A DNA stretch of 64,000 bases, from assembly GCF_029504395.1 (NCBI RefSeq), contig NZ_JAQFIF010000015.1, positions 1-64,000 on the forward strand. Reading direction: 5' to 3'. Each line of letters starts with the position of its first letter. Position 1 is the stretch's first letter. Below, one piece after another: positions 1-8,251 of this stretch. Source of the DNA: Arthrobacter sp. ES3-54. Its GTDB lineage: Bacteria; Actinomycetota; Actinomycetes; Actinomycetales; Micrococcaceae. The notes beneath the pieces are model-generated. The model did no database searches and was not told the DNA's origin. It worked only from the letters and a program-made list of their open reading frames with translations. A program made the translations under genes and the position numbers.

Positions 1-78
1 CGGTGCGTCAAACGCTATCTCGCCCGACGGGTCTACCGAACACTCAACGCTACAAACCCGGAGTCCTGCCGCGCTTGA
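1..78 (+). pseudogene. C-terminal end of a transposase, probably IS110-like (truncated by window edge)
   Basis: The first reading frame is open from base 1 to a TGA at 76-78 and encodes a basic 25-residue tail beginning RCVKRYLARRVYRTLN. That pattern resembles the conserved C-terminus of IS110-family transposases, where an RxLKRxxAREVY-like stretch precedes the stop. Only the tail is inside the window, so whether the element is intact cannot be told. It sits just upstream of the PAP2 gene, and the accessory patch begins about 4 kb further on. The family call rests on this short motif only. Confidence 0.45.
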
Positions 79-186
79 CAACTATAGAAGGGTCGCCGGG
101 GTTCCCCGTGCGCTGCACCGTCAGAAAACGCAAATGCTAAGGTTACTTATTATTTGAAATGCTGTCTTGAATGAAGGGCAAGAAAC

Positions 187-1047
187 GTGACCCTGGAAAA
201 TCGGCAACCGCCCCAGGGCGGCGAGCAGGGCGAAGTCCAACAGGACCGCTTCGTCGGCGGCAATGACCTTACGCGCTGGGACACTCGGCTTGGCCAGCAC
301 CTCGCCTTAGTTGTCGGGCGTGCCAGCCGCGTTCTCGGCCCGCACGCGACCCTGATCCTGACGCTGACCATCGGCGCGGCCTTGGCTATTTCACTCACGG
401 CGGTCTTCGCCCAGGTCTACGAATCCGTTGTTGAAGCTGACGGGGTCGCCGGTCTGGACCATCCAGTCCTAGCTACGGCCAAGACAGTTCGCTCCCCCGC
501 ACTGGACATCATCACGACTGCGTACACCGACATCGGCGGGACCATCGGCATGCCGCTCCTCGCGCTGGCCGTCATGGCAACTCTGGCTCTGCGACGCCGC
601 TCCTGGACCCCCGTCATCCTCATCGTCATCGCTGGTACCGGGTCGTTGCTAATGACTATCGCGGGGAAATCACTCATTGGGAGAACCCGCCCGCCGCTGA
701 CCGACGCCGTTCCGCCGCATGAACACTCGGCGTCCTTTCCCAGCGGCCATTCGCTGAACGCGGTCGTTATCGCCGGCATCGTCGCGTACTTAATCATCCT
801 CCGCCTGAAGTCCCCCCGCGCCAGGATCATCACAGCACTCCTGGCAGGACTCTTCGCCGCAACCATAGGCCTGAGCCGGGTCTATCTGGGCCACCACTGG
901 CTCACGGACGTCCTTGCCGCCTGGGCCCTCGGCGCCGCATGGCTTGCGTTGGTTATCACAGCCCACCGGCTCTACCTCACCGAACGGACGCACCGCATAA
1001 GTACACCGATAACCGACTCCCGCACAGTAAGGGCGACTAGAAGCTGA
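187..1047 (+). CDS. PAP2-superfamily membrane phosphatase
   Basis: A 286-aa integral membrane protein of the type 2 phosphatidic acid phosphatase family, which hydrolyses lipid phosphates or pyrophosphates at the membrane. All three signature motifs are visible: K161-x6-RP (RP at 168-169), PSGH at 185-188 and SR-x5-H-x3-D at 230-241 (S230, R231, H237, D241). Several hydrophobic helices surround them (about 55-80, 118-135, 140-158, 193-206, 220-234, 243-262). The first 45 residues are hydrophilic and poorly conserved. The start is a GTG at 187 preceded by a purine-rich GAAGGG stretch. The substrate cannot be read from sequence; undecaprenyl pyrophosphate or a phospholipid are the usual options. 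It is a single gene with no evident operon partner. Confidence 0.85.
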   Translation: MTLENRQPPQGGEQGEVQQDRFVGGNDLTRWDTRLGQHLALVVGRASRVLGPHATLILTLTIGAALAISLTAVFAQVYESVVEADGVAGLDHPVLATAKTVRSPALDIITTAYTDIGGTIGMPLLALAVMATLALRRRSWTPVILIVIAGTGSLLMTIAGKSLIGRTRPPLTDAVPPHEHSASFPSGHSLNAVVIAGIVAYLIILRLKSPRARIITALLAGLFAATIGLSRVYLGHHWLTDVLAAWALGAAWLALVITAHRLYLTERTHRISTPITDSRTVRATRS

Positions 1048-1163
1048 GGTTTGGCTGGAAACCTGGCGTCGCTACATTCGCACCTTCACTGACCGCCCGA
1101 AAGCCGGAACCGGCGGCCGCGATGAACTCGCAACCGCCGGCTGCTACCGGGTGAGACCTGGTC

Positions 1164-2000
1164 TCAACGCACCGACTTCCGCTCGTAAATCACCATCGAC
1201 CACGCGTAGCCGGCAACCACGATCACGACGCACCATACGATGGCGAGCACCGGGCTCCACCCGAGCGGCGTGCCGAGCAGCAGTCCGCGGATGGCCTCGA
1301 TGAACGGCGTAAACGGCTGGTACTGCGCGAACCACTGCAGCCACTCCGGCATCGACTCGGTCGGCACGAAGCCGCTGCTGAGGAAGGGCAGGAAGGTCAG
1401 GAGGAGGGGCCAATTGCTGGCTGTCTCGACCGACTTCGCCTGCATGCCCATGGCGACCCCGAGCCAGCTGATCGCGTACGCGATGAGCACGAGCAGACCG
1501 GCGGCTGCGATCCACTCGATCGGCCCGGCAGTCGGGCGGAAGCCGATCAGTAGACCGACGCCGAGCACGAGCGCGACGGCGATGATCGCCTGGATGGTGT
1601 TGCCGAGCACGTGCCCGGCGAGCACCGCAGCCCGCGAGATCGCCATTGTGCGGAACCGCGCCGTGATGCCCTCGGTCATGTCCATCGCGACCGTCGTCGC
1701 GGTGCCGCCGGCGCTGCCGGCGATGGTCAACAGCAGGATGCCCGGCATGATGTACGCGACATACGCCTCCCGCCCGCCGGCCGGATCCGCACCGGGCAGG
1801 CCGGCCCCGAGGGTGCCGCCGAACACGAACACGAAGAACAGCAGGAGCACCACCGGCCCCACGATGGTGAACACCGACAGGCCCGGGTAGCGCACCATAT
1901 GCAGCAGGTTGCGGTGCAGCATCGTGATCGAGTCGGCGACGACGTGCGACTGTCGACTGGTGCTTGGGGCCGTCTTGCGCTGAGCGGTGATGGTGGTCAT
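1164..2000 (-). CDS. ABC-2 type exporter permease, DrrB-like
   Basis: A 278-aa membrane component of an ABC-2 exporter. It has about six hydrophobic helices (roughly 45-70, 95-120, 140-165, 170-195, 200-220, 250-270) and the DrrB-type layout used for drug or lipid efflux. Its ATG overlaps the stop of the upstream ATPase gene as ATGA (1997-2000), so the two are translationally coupled and should form one transporter. It is the last gene of a four-gene minus-strand operon (RHH regulator, DUF4097 protein, ATPase, permease). A small palindrome at 1151-1165 (TGAGACC-T-GGTCTCA) spans its end and might help terminate transcription. The cargo is unknown. Confidence 0.85.
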   Translation of the reverse strand: MTTITAQRKTAPSTSRQSHVVADSITMLHRNLLHMVRYPGLSVFTIVGPVVLLLFFVFVFGGTLGAGLPGADPAGGREAYVAYIMPGILLLTIAGSAGGTATTVAMDMTEGITARFRTMAISRAAVLAGHVLGNTIQAIIAVALVLGVGLLIGFRPTAGPIEWIAAAGLLVLIAYAISWLGVAMGMQAKSVETASNWPLLLTFLPFLSSGFVPTESMPEWLQWFAQYQPFTPFIEAIRGLLLGTPLGWSPVLAIVWCVVIVVAGYAWSMVIYERKSVR

Positions 2001-2941
2001 GACGCGGTTCCCTTCGTGTCTGCCCGGCCGGTGAGCGCGAAGAACACGTCATCGAGGTCCGGGGTGTTGATGCTGAGGTCCTCGACTTCGACGTCGGCCG
2101 CATCAAGGCGGTCCAGGACGGTGCGCAGCACGCTAACCCCGCCGTCGCTCGGCACGGTGAGCGCGAGCCCGGCGTCGTCGCGCGCGGACTCATCGAGCAG
2201 GCCGGAGGCGGCATCCAGCGCCGCGGCATCCGCGAACCGGAGCCGGATGTGCCCGCCGGGCACCAGGCGCTTGAGCTCGTCCGGCGTCCCCTCGGCGACG
2301 ATGCGGCCGCCGTCGAGCACTGCGACGCGGTCCGCGAGTTCGTCTGCTTCCTCGAGATGCTGGGTGGTGAGCAGGACGGTCGTGCCGTCCGCGACGAGGC
2401 TGCGGACGATGTCCCACATGGTGTGGCGGCTGCGCGGGTCCAGGCCCGTGGTGGGCTCGTCGAGGAAGATCACGCTCGGCGTCGCCACGAGGGTCATCGC
2501 GAGGTCGAGGCGGCGCTGCATCCCGCCGGAGTAGGTGGCGAGCGGCTTGCGGGCGGCGTCGACGAGGTCGAACTGCTCGAGCAGCTCGGCCACCCGAGTC
2601 TTCGAGCGCTTCGCCCCGAGGTGCCGCAGCCGCGCCATCAGCAGCAGGTTCTCCTCGCCGGTGAGCAGTTTGTCCACCGCGGAGAACTGGCCGGTGAGGC
2701 CGATCGCGGCGCGCACGCCGTCGTGGTCGCGGACGACGTCGCATCCGTTGACGAATGCCGTGCCGGCGTCGGGCCGCACGAGCGTGGACAGGATGTGCAC
2801 GGTGGTCGTCTTGCCGGCGCCGTTCGGGCCGAGCAGCGCAGTGACGGTGCCGGCGTTGACGGTGAGGTCGACGTCGTCGAGCACCACCTTGCCGCCGTAG
2901 GACTTCCGCAGCCCGTGGACTGCGATCGCTGGCGTGTTCAT
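1997..2941 (-). CDS. ABC exporter ATP-binding protein, DrrA-like
   Basis: A 314-aa daunorubicin-resistance-type ATPase. Visible motifs are Walker A (GPNGAGKTTT, about residues 38-47), signature YSGGMQRR, Walker B (VIFLDEPTTGLD) and the switch His in TTQH. A roughly 80-residue C-terminal DrrA extension follows the nucleotide-binding domain. The frame is open further upstream to 3112, but those codons lie inside the DUF4097 gene and give a very basic, unconserved stretch. ATG at 2941 gives the canonical N-terminus MNTPAIAVHGLRKSYGG and is preceded by a purine-rich site (AGAAGGGAACC). It pairs with the permease at 1164-2000. Confidence 0.9.
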   Translation of the reverse strand: MNTPAIAVHGLRKSYGGKVVLDDVDLTVNAGTVTALLGPNGAGKTTTVHILSTLVRPDAGTAFVNGCDVVRDHDGVRAAIGLTGQFSAVDKLLTGEENLLLMARLRHLGAKRSKTRVAELLEQFDLVDAARKPLATYSGGMQRRLDLAMTLVATPSVIFLDEPTTGLDPRSRHTMWDIVRSLVADGTTVLLTTQHLEEADELADRVAVLDGGRIVAEGTPDELKRLVPGGHIRLRFADAAALDAASGLLDESARDDAGLALTVPSDGGVSVLRTVLDRLDAADVEVEDLSINTPDLDDVFFALTGRADTKGTAS

Positions 2942-2973
2942 GTGTGTGGTTCCCTTCTGTTGGTTGCCCGGAT

Positions 2974-3819
2974 TCACCGCGCGCGCCGGATGTTGATGTT
3001 GCCGTGCTGCGTGCGTGCACGTACTTCGACGGTCTGTTCGGACGCGTCGGGGGCGCCGTCGCCGTCGAGCTCGTTGCGAACGTGCCCGGCCTTCGAGGAC
3101 AGGTCCAGCCACGCGGCAACGCCGGACCGCACGCCGATGGTGACCTGGCCGAAGCCGCTTTCGACCTGGATGGAACCGCTCGAAACATCGGCCAGCTGGA
3201 TGCTGCCGTATGCGGTCTTCGCCGTAACGGAGGCGCGTGCATTCATGATTTCGAGGTCGCCGTAGGAAAGCTTCGCGTCGAGGTCGCCGCCGGAGTCCCC
3301 GACCTGGATGGTGCCGTGCGAGGCCTTGAGGATCGCGTCGCCGGTGACCGTGCCGACCCGGATCTGACCGTGGTCAGCCGTGATCTCGATGCCGCCGTCG
3401 GCGGTGCCCACGGTCGCGTTGCCGTGCGAGGCGCGCAGCCAGAGGTCGCCCGCGGTGTCGACATCCACGGGACCGAGCGAGCTCTTGATGCGGGTGGCGC
3501 CGAGGCGGCCGACGGTACGCAGGCCGCCGACGGCGATCTCGGCGGCGAGCCGCGACCCCGTCGGCAGCTCGACCTTCACATCGACCGACTCGGTCGGGCC
3601 GCTCCAGCTGATGCGGGGCCGTGGGCCTGTGATGGTGAGCCGCTGGCCATCGAAGTCGACTGTGGTGTCCTGCGCGCCCCGGCGGTCGACCGCCTTCTCG
3701 GGGTTGGTGGGCGAGACGGTCACGACCGTGTCGGCGCGGTCGCTGGCGAAGACATCGATCGCGCCGACCTGCAGGTTGATGGCGAGGTCGATGGGGCCGG
3801 GGGTGTTGTAGGTGGGCAT
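2974..3819 (-). CDS. DUF4097-family beta-strand repeat protein
   Basis: A 281-aa protein built almost wholly of short repeated beta-strand units (patterns such as GNATVGTADGGIEI and HGTIQVGDSGGDLDAKLSYGDLEI), as in the DUF4097 adhesin-like family. No signal peptide or transmembrane helix is visible, so it is predicted cytoplasmic. It lies between a ribbon-helix-helix regulator (3907-4395) and an ABC exporter (1997-2941), a grouping seen in other actinobacteria. A structural or sensory role next to the exporter is possible but not shown. The ATG at 3819 has an AAAGGCAGG ribosome-binding site. Confidence 0.8.
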   Translation of the reverse strand: MPTYNTPGPIDLAINLQVGAIDVFASDRADTVVTVSPTNPEKAVDRRGAQDTTVDFDGQRLTITGPRPRISWSGPTESVDVKVELPTGSRLAAEIAVGGLRTVGRLGATRIKSSLGPVDVDTAGDLWLRASHGNATVGTADGGIEITADHGQIRVGTVTGDAILKASHGTIQVGDSGGDLDAKLSYGDLEIMNARASVTAKTAYGSIQLADVSSGSIQVESGFGQVTIGVRSGVAAWLDLSSKAGHVRNELDGDGAPDASEQTVEVRARTQHGNINIRRAR

Positions 3820-3906
3820 GCTGAAGCCTGCCTTTCTCTGCGCGTGTTCGTATTACCCCGCGGGTCCGCGTGGTTGGTGAATGGTGAGGGTGGTGGGCTG
3901 AGCGGG

Positions 3907-4395
3907 TTAGCGCGCCCAGCCGGCGAAGTTGTCGCCGGTGCGCAGCGTGCGCTGCGTGGATCGTCGTTGCTTGGGTTGGAGGGCGGCCGCAATCGCACGG
4001 ACCAGCCAGGTGTTGACGGACATGCCGTCGGCCGCCGCTGCCTCATCCACCCGCGCCTTGAGGGCGTCCGGCAGGCGAAGCGTAGTGCGGGAGGTGCTCG
4101 CGTCGTCGAGGTCGACGGTTGCGGCGGGCCGCTCGTCGCTCTCCGGCTCGGTGCTCGGCTGGGTAACGACGAACTCGATCTCGCGTCCGCGCAGCCGCAT
4201 GTCAACCGATCCAGGTGCGAGGTCGCGGGTGATCTCGCCGGCCGCGGCCGACAACACGTCGAGCAGCACGAGCCGCACCGCGGCATCTAGTCCGGCGGCG
4301 AGCCGCTCGGCGACGGCGCGGGTGTCCTCCGTGCCGTTCTCCGCGGTATCAACTAGTTGGCGCTGCAGGTCGCTGACGTATTGTCCAAGTTCCAT
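3907..4395 (-). CDS. Ribbon-helix-helix regulator, HicB-antitoxin-like
   Basis: A 162-aa protein. Residues 1-60 are helical, and residues about 103-140 (TTLRLPDALKARVDEAAAA, then MSVNTWLVRAIAAAL) form a ribbon-helix-helix DNA-binding domain of the kind found at the C-terminus of HicB antitoxins. No HicA-like toxin is adjacent, so a free-standing autorepressor of the downstream DUF4097/exporter genes is more likely than a toxin-antitoxin pair. ATG at 4395 is preferred to the upstream frame opening at 4479. It starts the conserved helix and sits exactly where a leaderless transcript from the promoter at 4402-4430 would begin. A 21-bp perfect palindrome covers that promoter. Confidence 0.78.
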   Translation of the reverse strand: MELGQYVSDLQRQLVDTAENGTEDTRAVAERLAAGLDAAVRLVLLDVLSAAAGEITRDLAPGSVDMRLRGREIEFVVTQPSTEPESDERPAATVDLDDASTSRTTLRLPDALKARVDEAAAADGMSVNTWLVRAIAAALQPKQRRSTQRTLRTGDNFAGWAR

Positions 4396-4401
4396 GCCAT
4401 C

Positions 4402-4446
4402 ATAGTGACACCACAGTGGTGTCACGTCAAGACATGGTGGTGTCAC
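4402..4446 (-). promoter_or_regulatory. Leaderless promoter with operator (palindrome plus third half-site)
   Basis: On the minus strand a TTGACG -35 (4425-4430) and CACTAT -10 (4402-4407) are 17 bp apart, which puts +1 at the A of the ATG at 4395. Between them lies a perfect inverted repeat, GTGACACCAC (4405-4414), A, GTGGTGTCAC (4416-4425). A third copy of GTGGTGTCAC lies at 4437-4446, exactly 21 bp (two helical turns) from the second. The RHH protein encoded immediately downstream is the obvious candidate to bind it. Autoregulation is inferred; the repeats are directly visible. Confidence 0.65.
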
Positions 4447-4600
4447 GGGTCTCGGCGAGAGCGGCTGGACGACCCCCAACCCCCGTAGCGGTCCATCAAG
4501 GAACGCATTGCAAACTTGATTGCTTGACCTTGGCCCGTCGTGATTCCGTGCTCACGAGGGCTACTGCCCGGAAGAACCGGGCGATGCCCCAAATTGGCCC

Positions 4601-4627
4601 GTGCAGGCCACGGCTGGTGGCCTGCAC
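4601..4627 (-). terminator. Hairpin downstream of the 121-aa gene
   Basis: A perfect 11-bp inverted repeat, GTGCAGGCCAC (4601-4611) and GTGGCCTGCAC (4617-4627), with a 5-nt loop GGCTG. It lies about 45 bp past the stop of the minus-strand gene at 4673-5038. No strong U-tract follows on that strand, so it may be a factor-assisted terminator or an mRNA end stabiliser. Confidence 0.45.
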
Positions 4628-4672
4628 TCGGTCCTTTCTTCCTAAGGTCCAACCGCGACCGAACCGGAGCGT

Positions 4673-5038
4673 CTAGATTCGCAGACTAAACAGTGCCGGC
4701 GCCCGAGTCGTTGTGACGATTTCGGCTTCGTCCGAGCTCACTGGTATGCGAGCACCGCCACCGCCGTCATCCGTCAGAACATCGTTTATTGCGTCCCAAG
4801 CTCGACCGGCCAGGTCCTCGGCCGCGTCCCATATACCCGACAGACTGATCGCATTTACGTCAAACCCAGGGGTGGCTGTCGTTGAAACCACGAGGTCTGG
4901 CGTCTTGCCTTCTGCTGTTAATAGTGTTGTTTGACCGTGCACCATTGCACGATATCGATATCCCTGGCGGGATTCTGCAGGCTCAGAGGTAAAAGCACCG
5001 GGCGCGTCCGCAACCGGCTTAAAAGAAATTCCAGACAT
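4673..5038 (-). CDS. Small protein of unknown function
   Basis: A 121-aa protein that I do not recognise. It starts at ATG 5038, preceded by a good GGAGACAAA ribosome-binding site, which is the main reason to believe it. The N-terminal half is beta-rich. Residues about 66-90 (SLSGIWDAAEDLAGRAWDAI) form an amphipathic helix, followed by an acidic, Gly-rich linker and a short C-terminal tail. There is no signal peptide, transmembrane segment or Cys motif. It lies in locally AT-richer DNA directly upstream of and divergent from the two-nuclease gene at 5430, so it may belong to the same imported unit. Confidence 0.5.
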   Translation of the reverse strand: MSGISFKPVADAPGAFTSEPAESRQGYRYRAMVHGQTTLLTAEGKTPDLVVSTTATPGFDVNAISLSGIWDAAEDLAGRAWDAINDVLTDDGGGGARIPVSSDEAEIVTTTRAPALFSLRI

Positions 5039-5429
5039 TTTGTCTCCGTTGATCCCCAGATTCGGAGTTGACTAACAGATGCGGAAGCATGAGCTTCGCG
5101 AATAGCGATATTCCATTGCAGAGTCAAAATCTAACGCGGGAATAATCGACACACATGCATATTCTCGGCAGGTCAGACTCGGAGTTATTCCCCCCATCAT
5201 CGACTTACACTCGACATCGTCCTCGCAGGAGGCAAGAAAGTCAACGGCGCCTGTTGACGCGTGATTCCGAGGGGAAGTTTTGATCAAAGCGGGTCAGCCC
5301 GCCCGGATCGATGTGGCGGTCGGCCGCTGGGCCTGGAACTGAAACTGGACCGCCCCTCCCCCGAACACCAGACAGTTGCCGAACAGGCAGCGATACTCAA
5401 GGAAGGAATGTGGTGGTTATGATTCGGTC
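5039..5429. other. Intergenic stretch between divergent accessory genes, possibly with one small Cys-rich frame
   Basis: About 390 bp of relatively AT-rich DNA between the 121-aa gene and the nuclease gene. The minus strand is open from a TTG at 5287 to 5072 and could encode a 71-aa peptide with six cysteines ending in SSCFRIC. No convincing ribosome-binding site precedes that TTG, and the only support is the open frame. The right end carries a TATGAT element (5418-5423) six nucleotides before the ATG at 5430, consistent with a leaderless start; no matching -35 was found. Nothing else recognisable is present. Confidence 0.35.
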
Positions 5430-7640
5430 ATGCCGAACCCGCGATTGTCCCTCGCCCTAGAACGTATTGGCCCTGGAGATTGGGAGGTATTTGAACAGTT
5501 CGCGTCAGAGTTCTTAGCCGTCGAATATCCCGCCCTGCGGACGATGGCAGCTCCGAACGGAGACAAGGGCAGAGACGCCGAAATATTCACGACTGACGGT
5601 GTGCCAAAAGTCGCATTTCAGTACTCCGTCACGGCGAGTTGGAAGACGAAACTTAGGAGCGCGCTGGACACGCTCAAAAGGAATTTTCCTTCGGTCAGCA
5701 CCATGATCTACGTGACCAACCAGGTGATTGGTCCGGCTGCCGATGAACTCAGGGAAGAGTCTCGACGTGACCGGAATATAACCGTAGATATCCGAGACCG
5801 GTCGTGGTTTGTGGACCGTGAGGAGTCCTATCCCCAACGACGAGTGGCAAGTGAAGAGCTGGCCAAGAGATTTGTCGATCCGCTCCTGTCCAAACGAGGG
5901 GTCATCGACAGAATATCGACGCTGACAGCGGATGAGAGCAAGGTCGCGGTGCTGCACTTGGCACTTGACGGCGTAGACCAGGCAACCGATCAGAGTCTTA
6001 CCAAGAGCTGCTTCGATTCACTGGTTTTGGCGGCACTTCACGATTCGAGCAGAGACAACAGGCTCAGCCTGAGCGAAATCCAAGACGGCGTCGCCCTCCG
6101 TATGCCCGTGGGGAAGCGAGGGCAAGTCGATGCCCTGACCCTGAGCGCATTGAACCGACTGTCCCGGAAGGGGCCCGTTAAACAACACAAGTCAGGTTCC
6201 GGGTCTGAGGACACTTACCATCTCAGTTTTGAGGAGGCCAAGAGGATAAATGATCAGACAGCCAAGTTCCTTCTTGATGAAGCTGTTCTAGATGCGAAAC
6301 TCACTGTCGCGATTCGAGCCCTCGAAGTCCCGAAGGCGCTGAACGAAACACAGTTGACGGAGATTTCCCGGCAACTACGAACGGTGTTGGAAGAAACACT
6401 CCTGGAACGCGGTGAGTCTTTTGCCGAGGCCGTGGAAACGGGAGAACCGTTCCAACTCAGCCCCGTAGCCATAGCAGACAGAATTACGGCGAATGGCGGC
6501 ATCAGCGAGCTCAGTTCTGATGCCGCGGCCGCGGCCATCATGCATGTATTGGAACAGCCGTCGCCTCAAACACAGTCCCATCTTCGGCGACTAGCTGACG
6601 CATACACGCTTTTCGCGTTCCTGAAACAAACCCCGGACGTCCAGAAAGTCATGCTCAACGTCTTCAGTGAAGGCGACATATGGATGGACACCACCGCGAT
6701 CCTGCCGCTAATCGGGGAGAGCCTGGTAGACGACCCGGAAGAGCGCCACTTTACGATTCTGATGCGAGCAGCGGTAGACGCCGGGTTGGTCTTATTCGTG
6801 ACGGAAGGAGTGGTGGAAGAAGTTGAAAGACACCTCAACCTGGCCGTTGCGTATGGTCACAACAGAACGTCGAATTGGACGGGACGAGTCCCCTTCCTAT
6901 ACTCGGCCTTCGTGCTCTCGGGCCGGCCAGAGAACGAATTCTTGGACTGGCAAAGGAACATCTGTGGACGCGAACAGCCGTTGCAGGACGTCAGCGACTA
7001 CCTTGCCGACGAATTCTCAATCGAGACCAAGAATCTCCTGGAGTACTCCGATGCCGCATCCCTCGAACTTCGGGGCGTAGTGCAGGAACTGTGGAATGAG
7101 ACTCACGAAAGAAGGCGTCAACGAGGTGACTACGGAGCCGACCAAGGGACGCGGTCTCGCCTGGTTGCTCACGACGTTGAAAACTCAGTCGGCGTCATCG
7201 AGTATCGCCGGACGATTGGACCATCACCGATGGGCTACCTCGCATGGTGGCTGACGTTCGATGGAACAGCAATGAAAATGAAGGACCACCTACGGGAACG
7301 CCTTGGCCCTCAAGCGCCGCCGTCGCCCGTATTGAGTCCGGATTTCCTCACTCAATTGCTTCGCTTAGGCCCCCTTCGCACTGCCATCGAGCAGGATCTG
7401 CGGGTGCAGTTACCCCTCCTCACCGACATGAGCGTCAATCACTACGCTCCGCACGCTCTGCTCGATTTAGCAAGAGAAACGAGAGAAAAGTCGTCGAGTC
7501 AGAATGAACGGGTAGTCCGTCGCGAAGTCCGCGATGCGGTGAACCGCGCAAGACAGCAGATGGGTCCAGCGGCGGTAGGCGGCGTTCGAGCAATGGAGGA
7601 TCGAATTTCAGCTTCCATCAAACGTCAGTCATCCGAATGA
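5430..7640 (+). CDS. Putative two-nuclease protein: Mrr-like PD-(D/E)XK domain plus C-terminal PIN-like domain
   Basis: A 736-aa protein with no family I can name. Residues about 15-75 resemble the Mrr-type restriction endonuclease fold: a helix with E22/E27, then GDKGRDAE (D49) and AFQYSV (Q64), followed by SWKTK. The usual QxK lysine is absent and K72/K74 may substitute. Residues about 190-275 look like a winged helix. Residues about 415-615 carry PIN-like acidic positions: D420 in IWMDTT, E459/E463 in VTEGVVEEVE, D582 in LVAHDVENS and D611 in WWLTFDG. The rest is helical. ATG 5430 is chosen because the nuclease fold starts there. GC content is clearly lower than in its neighbours. A role in cleaving foreign or modified nucleic acid is inferred, not shown. 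Confidence 0.6.
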   Translation: MPNPRLSLALERIGPGDWEVFEQFASEFLAVEYPALRTMAAPNGDKGRDAEIFTTDGVPKVAFQYSVTASWKTKLRSALDTLKRNFPSVSTMIYVTNQVIGPAADELREESRRDRNITVDIRDRSWFVDREESYPQRRVASEELAKRFVDPLLSKRGVIDRISTLTADESKVAVLHLALDGVDQATDQSLTKSCFDSLVLAALHDSSRDNRLSLSEIQDGVALRMPVGKRGQVDALTLSALNRLSRKGPVKQHKSGSGSEDTYHLSFEEAKRINDQTAKFLLDEAVLDAKLTVAIRALEVPKALNETQLTEISRQLRTVLEETLLERGESFAEAVETGEPFQLSPVAIADRITANGGISELSSDAAAAAIMHVLEQPSPQTQSHLRRLADAYTLFAFLKQTPDVQKVMLNVFSEGDIWMDTTAILPLIGESLVDDPEERHFTILMRAAVDAGLVLFVTEGVVEEVERHLNLAVAYGHNRTSNWTGRVPFLYSAFVLSGRPENEFLDWQRNICGREQPLQDVSDYLADEFSIETKNLLEYSDAASLELRGVVQELWNETHERRRQRGDYGADQGTRSRLVAHDVENSVGVIEYRRTIGPSPMGYLAWWLTFDGTAMKMKDHLRERLGPQAPPSPVLSPDFLTQLLRLGPLRTAIEQDLRVQLPLLTDMSVNHYAPHALLDLARETREKSSSQNERVVRREVRDAVNRARQQMGPAAVGGVRAMEDRISASIKRQSSE

Positions 7641-7735
7641 ATCACCACGCGCAAAGCTGACGACGGCGAAACGTCCTGTCCCTACCCTCGGCGCGCCACA
7701 GGAAAATCCCAACGACACAGGCGCACAGTAAGAAC

Positions 7736-8218
7736 ATGAAATCACTACTAAGCGATGAAGTCGTCGCAGTACGTGGCGTCCTCACTGATACACACCCGGT
7801 CGACTTCCATGCTCTTGGGGTAACCGGTGCAATCGACCGCCTAACGGGTCCCCTCCGCGAACGCGGCACCGTGGTGCATCTGGAGACTCCGCGCCACCGG
7901 ATGGACGTAGACCGACAGACCGCAACTCTTCTGTACCGGGCGGCGCAGGAGCTTCTCAGCAATGTCTATAAATTCGCTCAGGCATCAGCTGTGACGGTCC
8001 GGCTCGGCTGCGTCACCCACGGCATGAGCCACGGCGTTCAGCTCAAAGTGACCGACGACGGTGGTGGGTTCGACGTGCCGGCAGCCATGATTGGCCGGCA
8101 CACCGGCATGGGACTGCGCCTCATGCGCGCGGCCGTAGGCCTTGCTGGCGGAGAGGTGATCATCGATTCATCCGCCGCCGCAGGAACCTGTGTGACGATA
8201 ACGCTGCCCCTCGACTAG
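7736..8218 (+). pseudogene. C-terminal fragment of a NarL-type sensor histidine kinase
   Basis: The 160 encoded residues cover only the end of a two-component sensor kinase. The ATPase domain is recognisable from the N box (ELLSNVYKFAQA), G1 box (VTDDGGGFD) and G2 box (GMGLRLMRAAV), ending at a normal C-terminus. The sensor region and the HisKA_3 dimerisation helix with its phospho-accepting His are missing. The frame is closed by a TGA at 7658 and the codons between there and 7736 are not kinase-like. No response regulator follows. It is best read as a truncated remnant at the right edge of the accessory patch; a free-standing ATPase domain is a less likely alternative. Confidence 0.65.
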
Positions 8219-8251
8219 CGTCGGCCGTGGCCGCCCGGAGTCTTGATTGGC

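Noticed and set aside
2944..4290. Long plus-strand open frame of 448 codons
   Set aside because: It lies antisense to the DUF4097 and RHH genes, has no motif or ribosome-binding site, and is explained by high GC codon bias on the opposite strand.
3907..4395. HicAB toxin-antitoxin system
   Set aside because: The HicB-like RHH protein has no HicA-sized partner on either side; the genes next to it encode a DUF4097 protein and an ABC exporter.
5072..5287. Lantibiotic or other modified-peptide precursor
   Set aside because: Six cysteines and a terminal Cys are suggestive, but there is no ribosome-binding site, no recognisable leader and no modification enzyme nearby.
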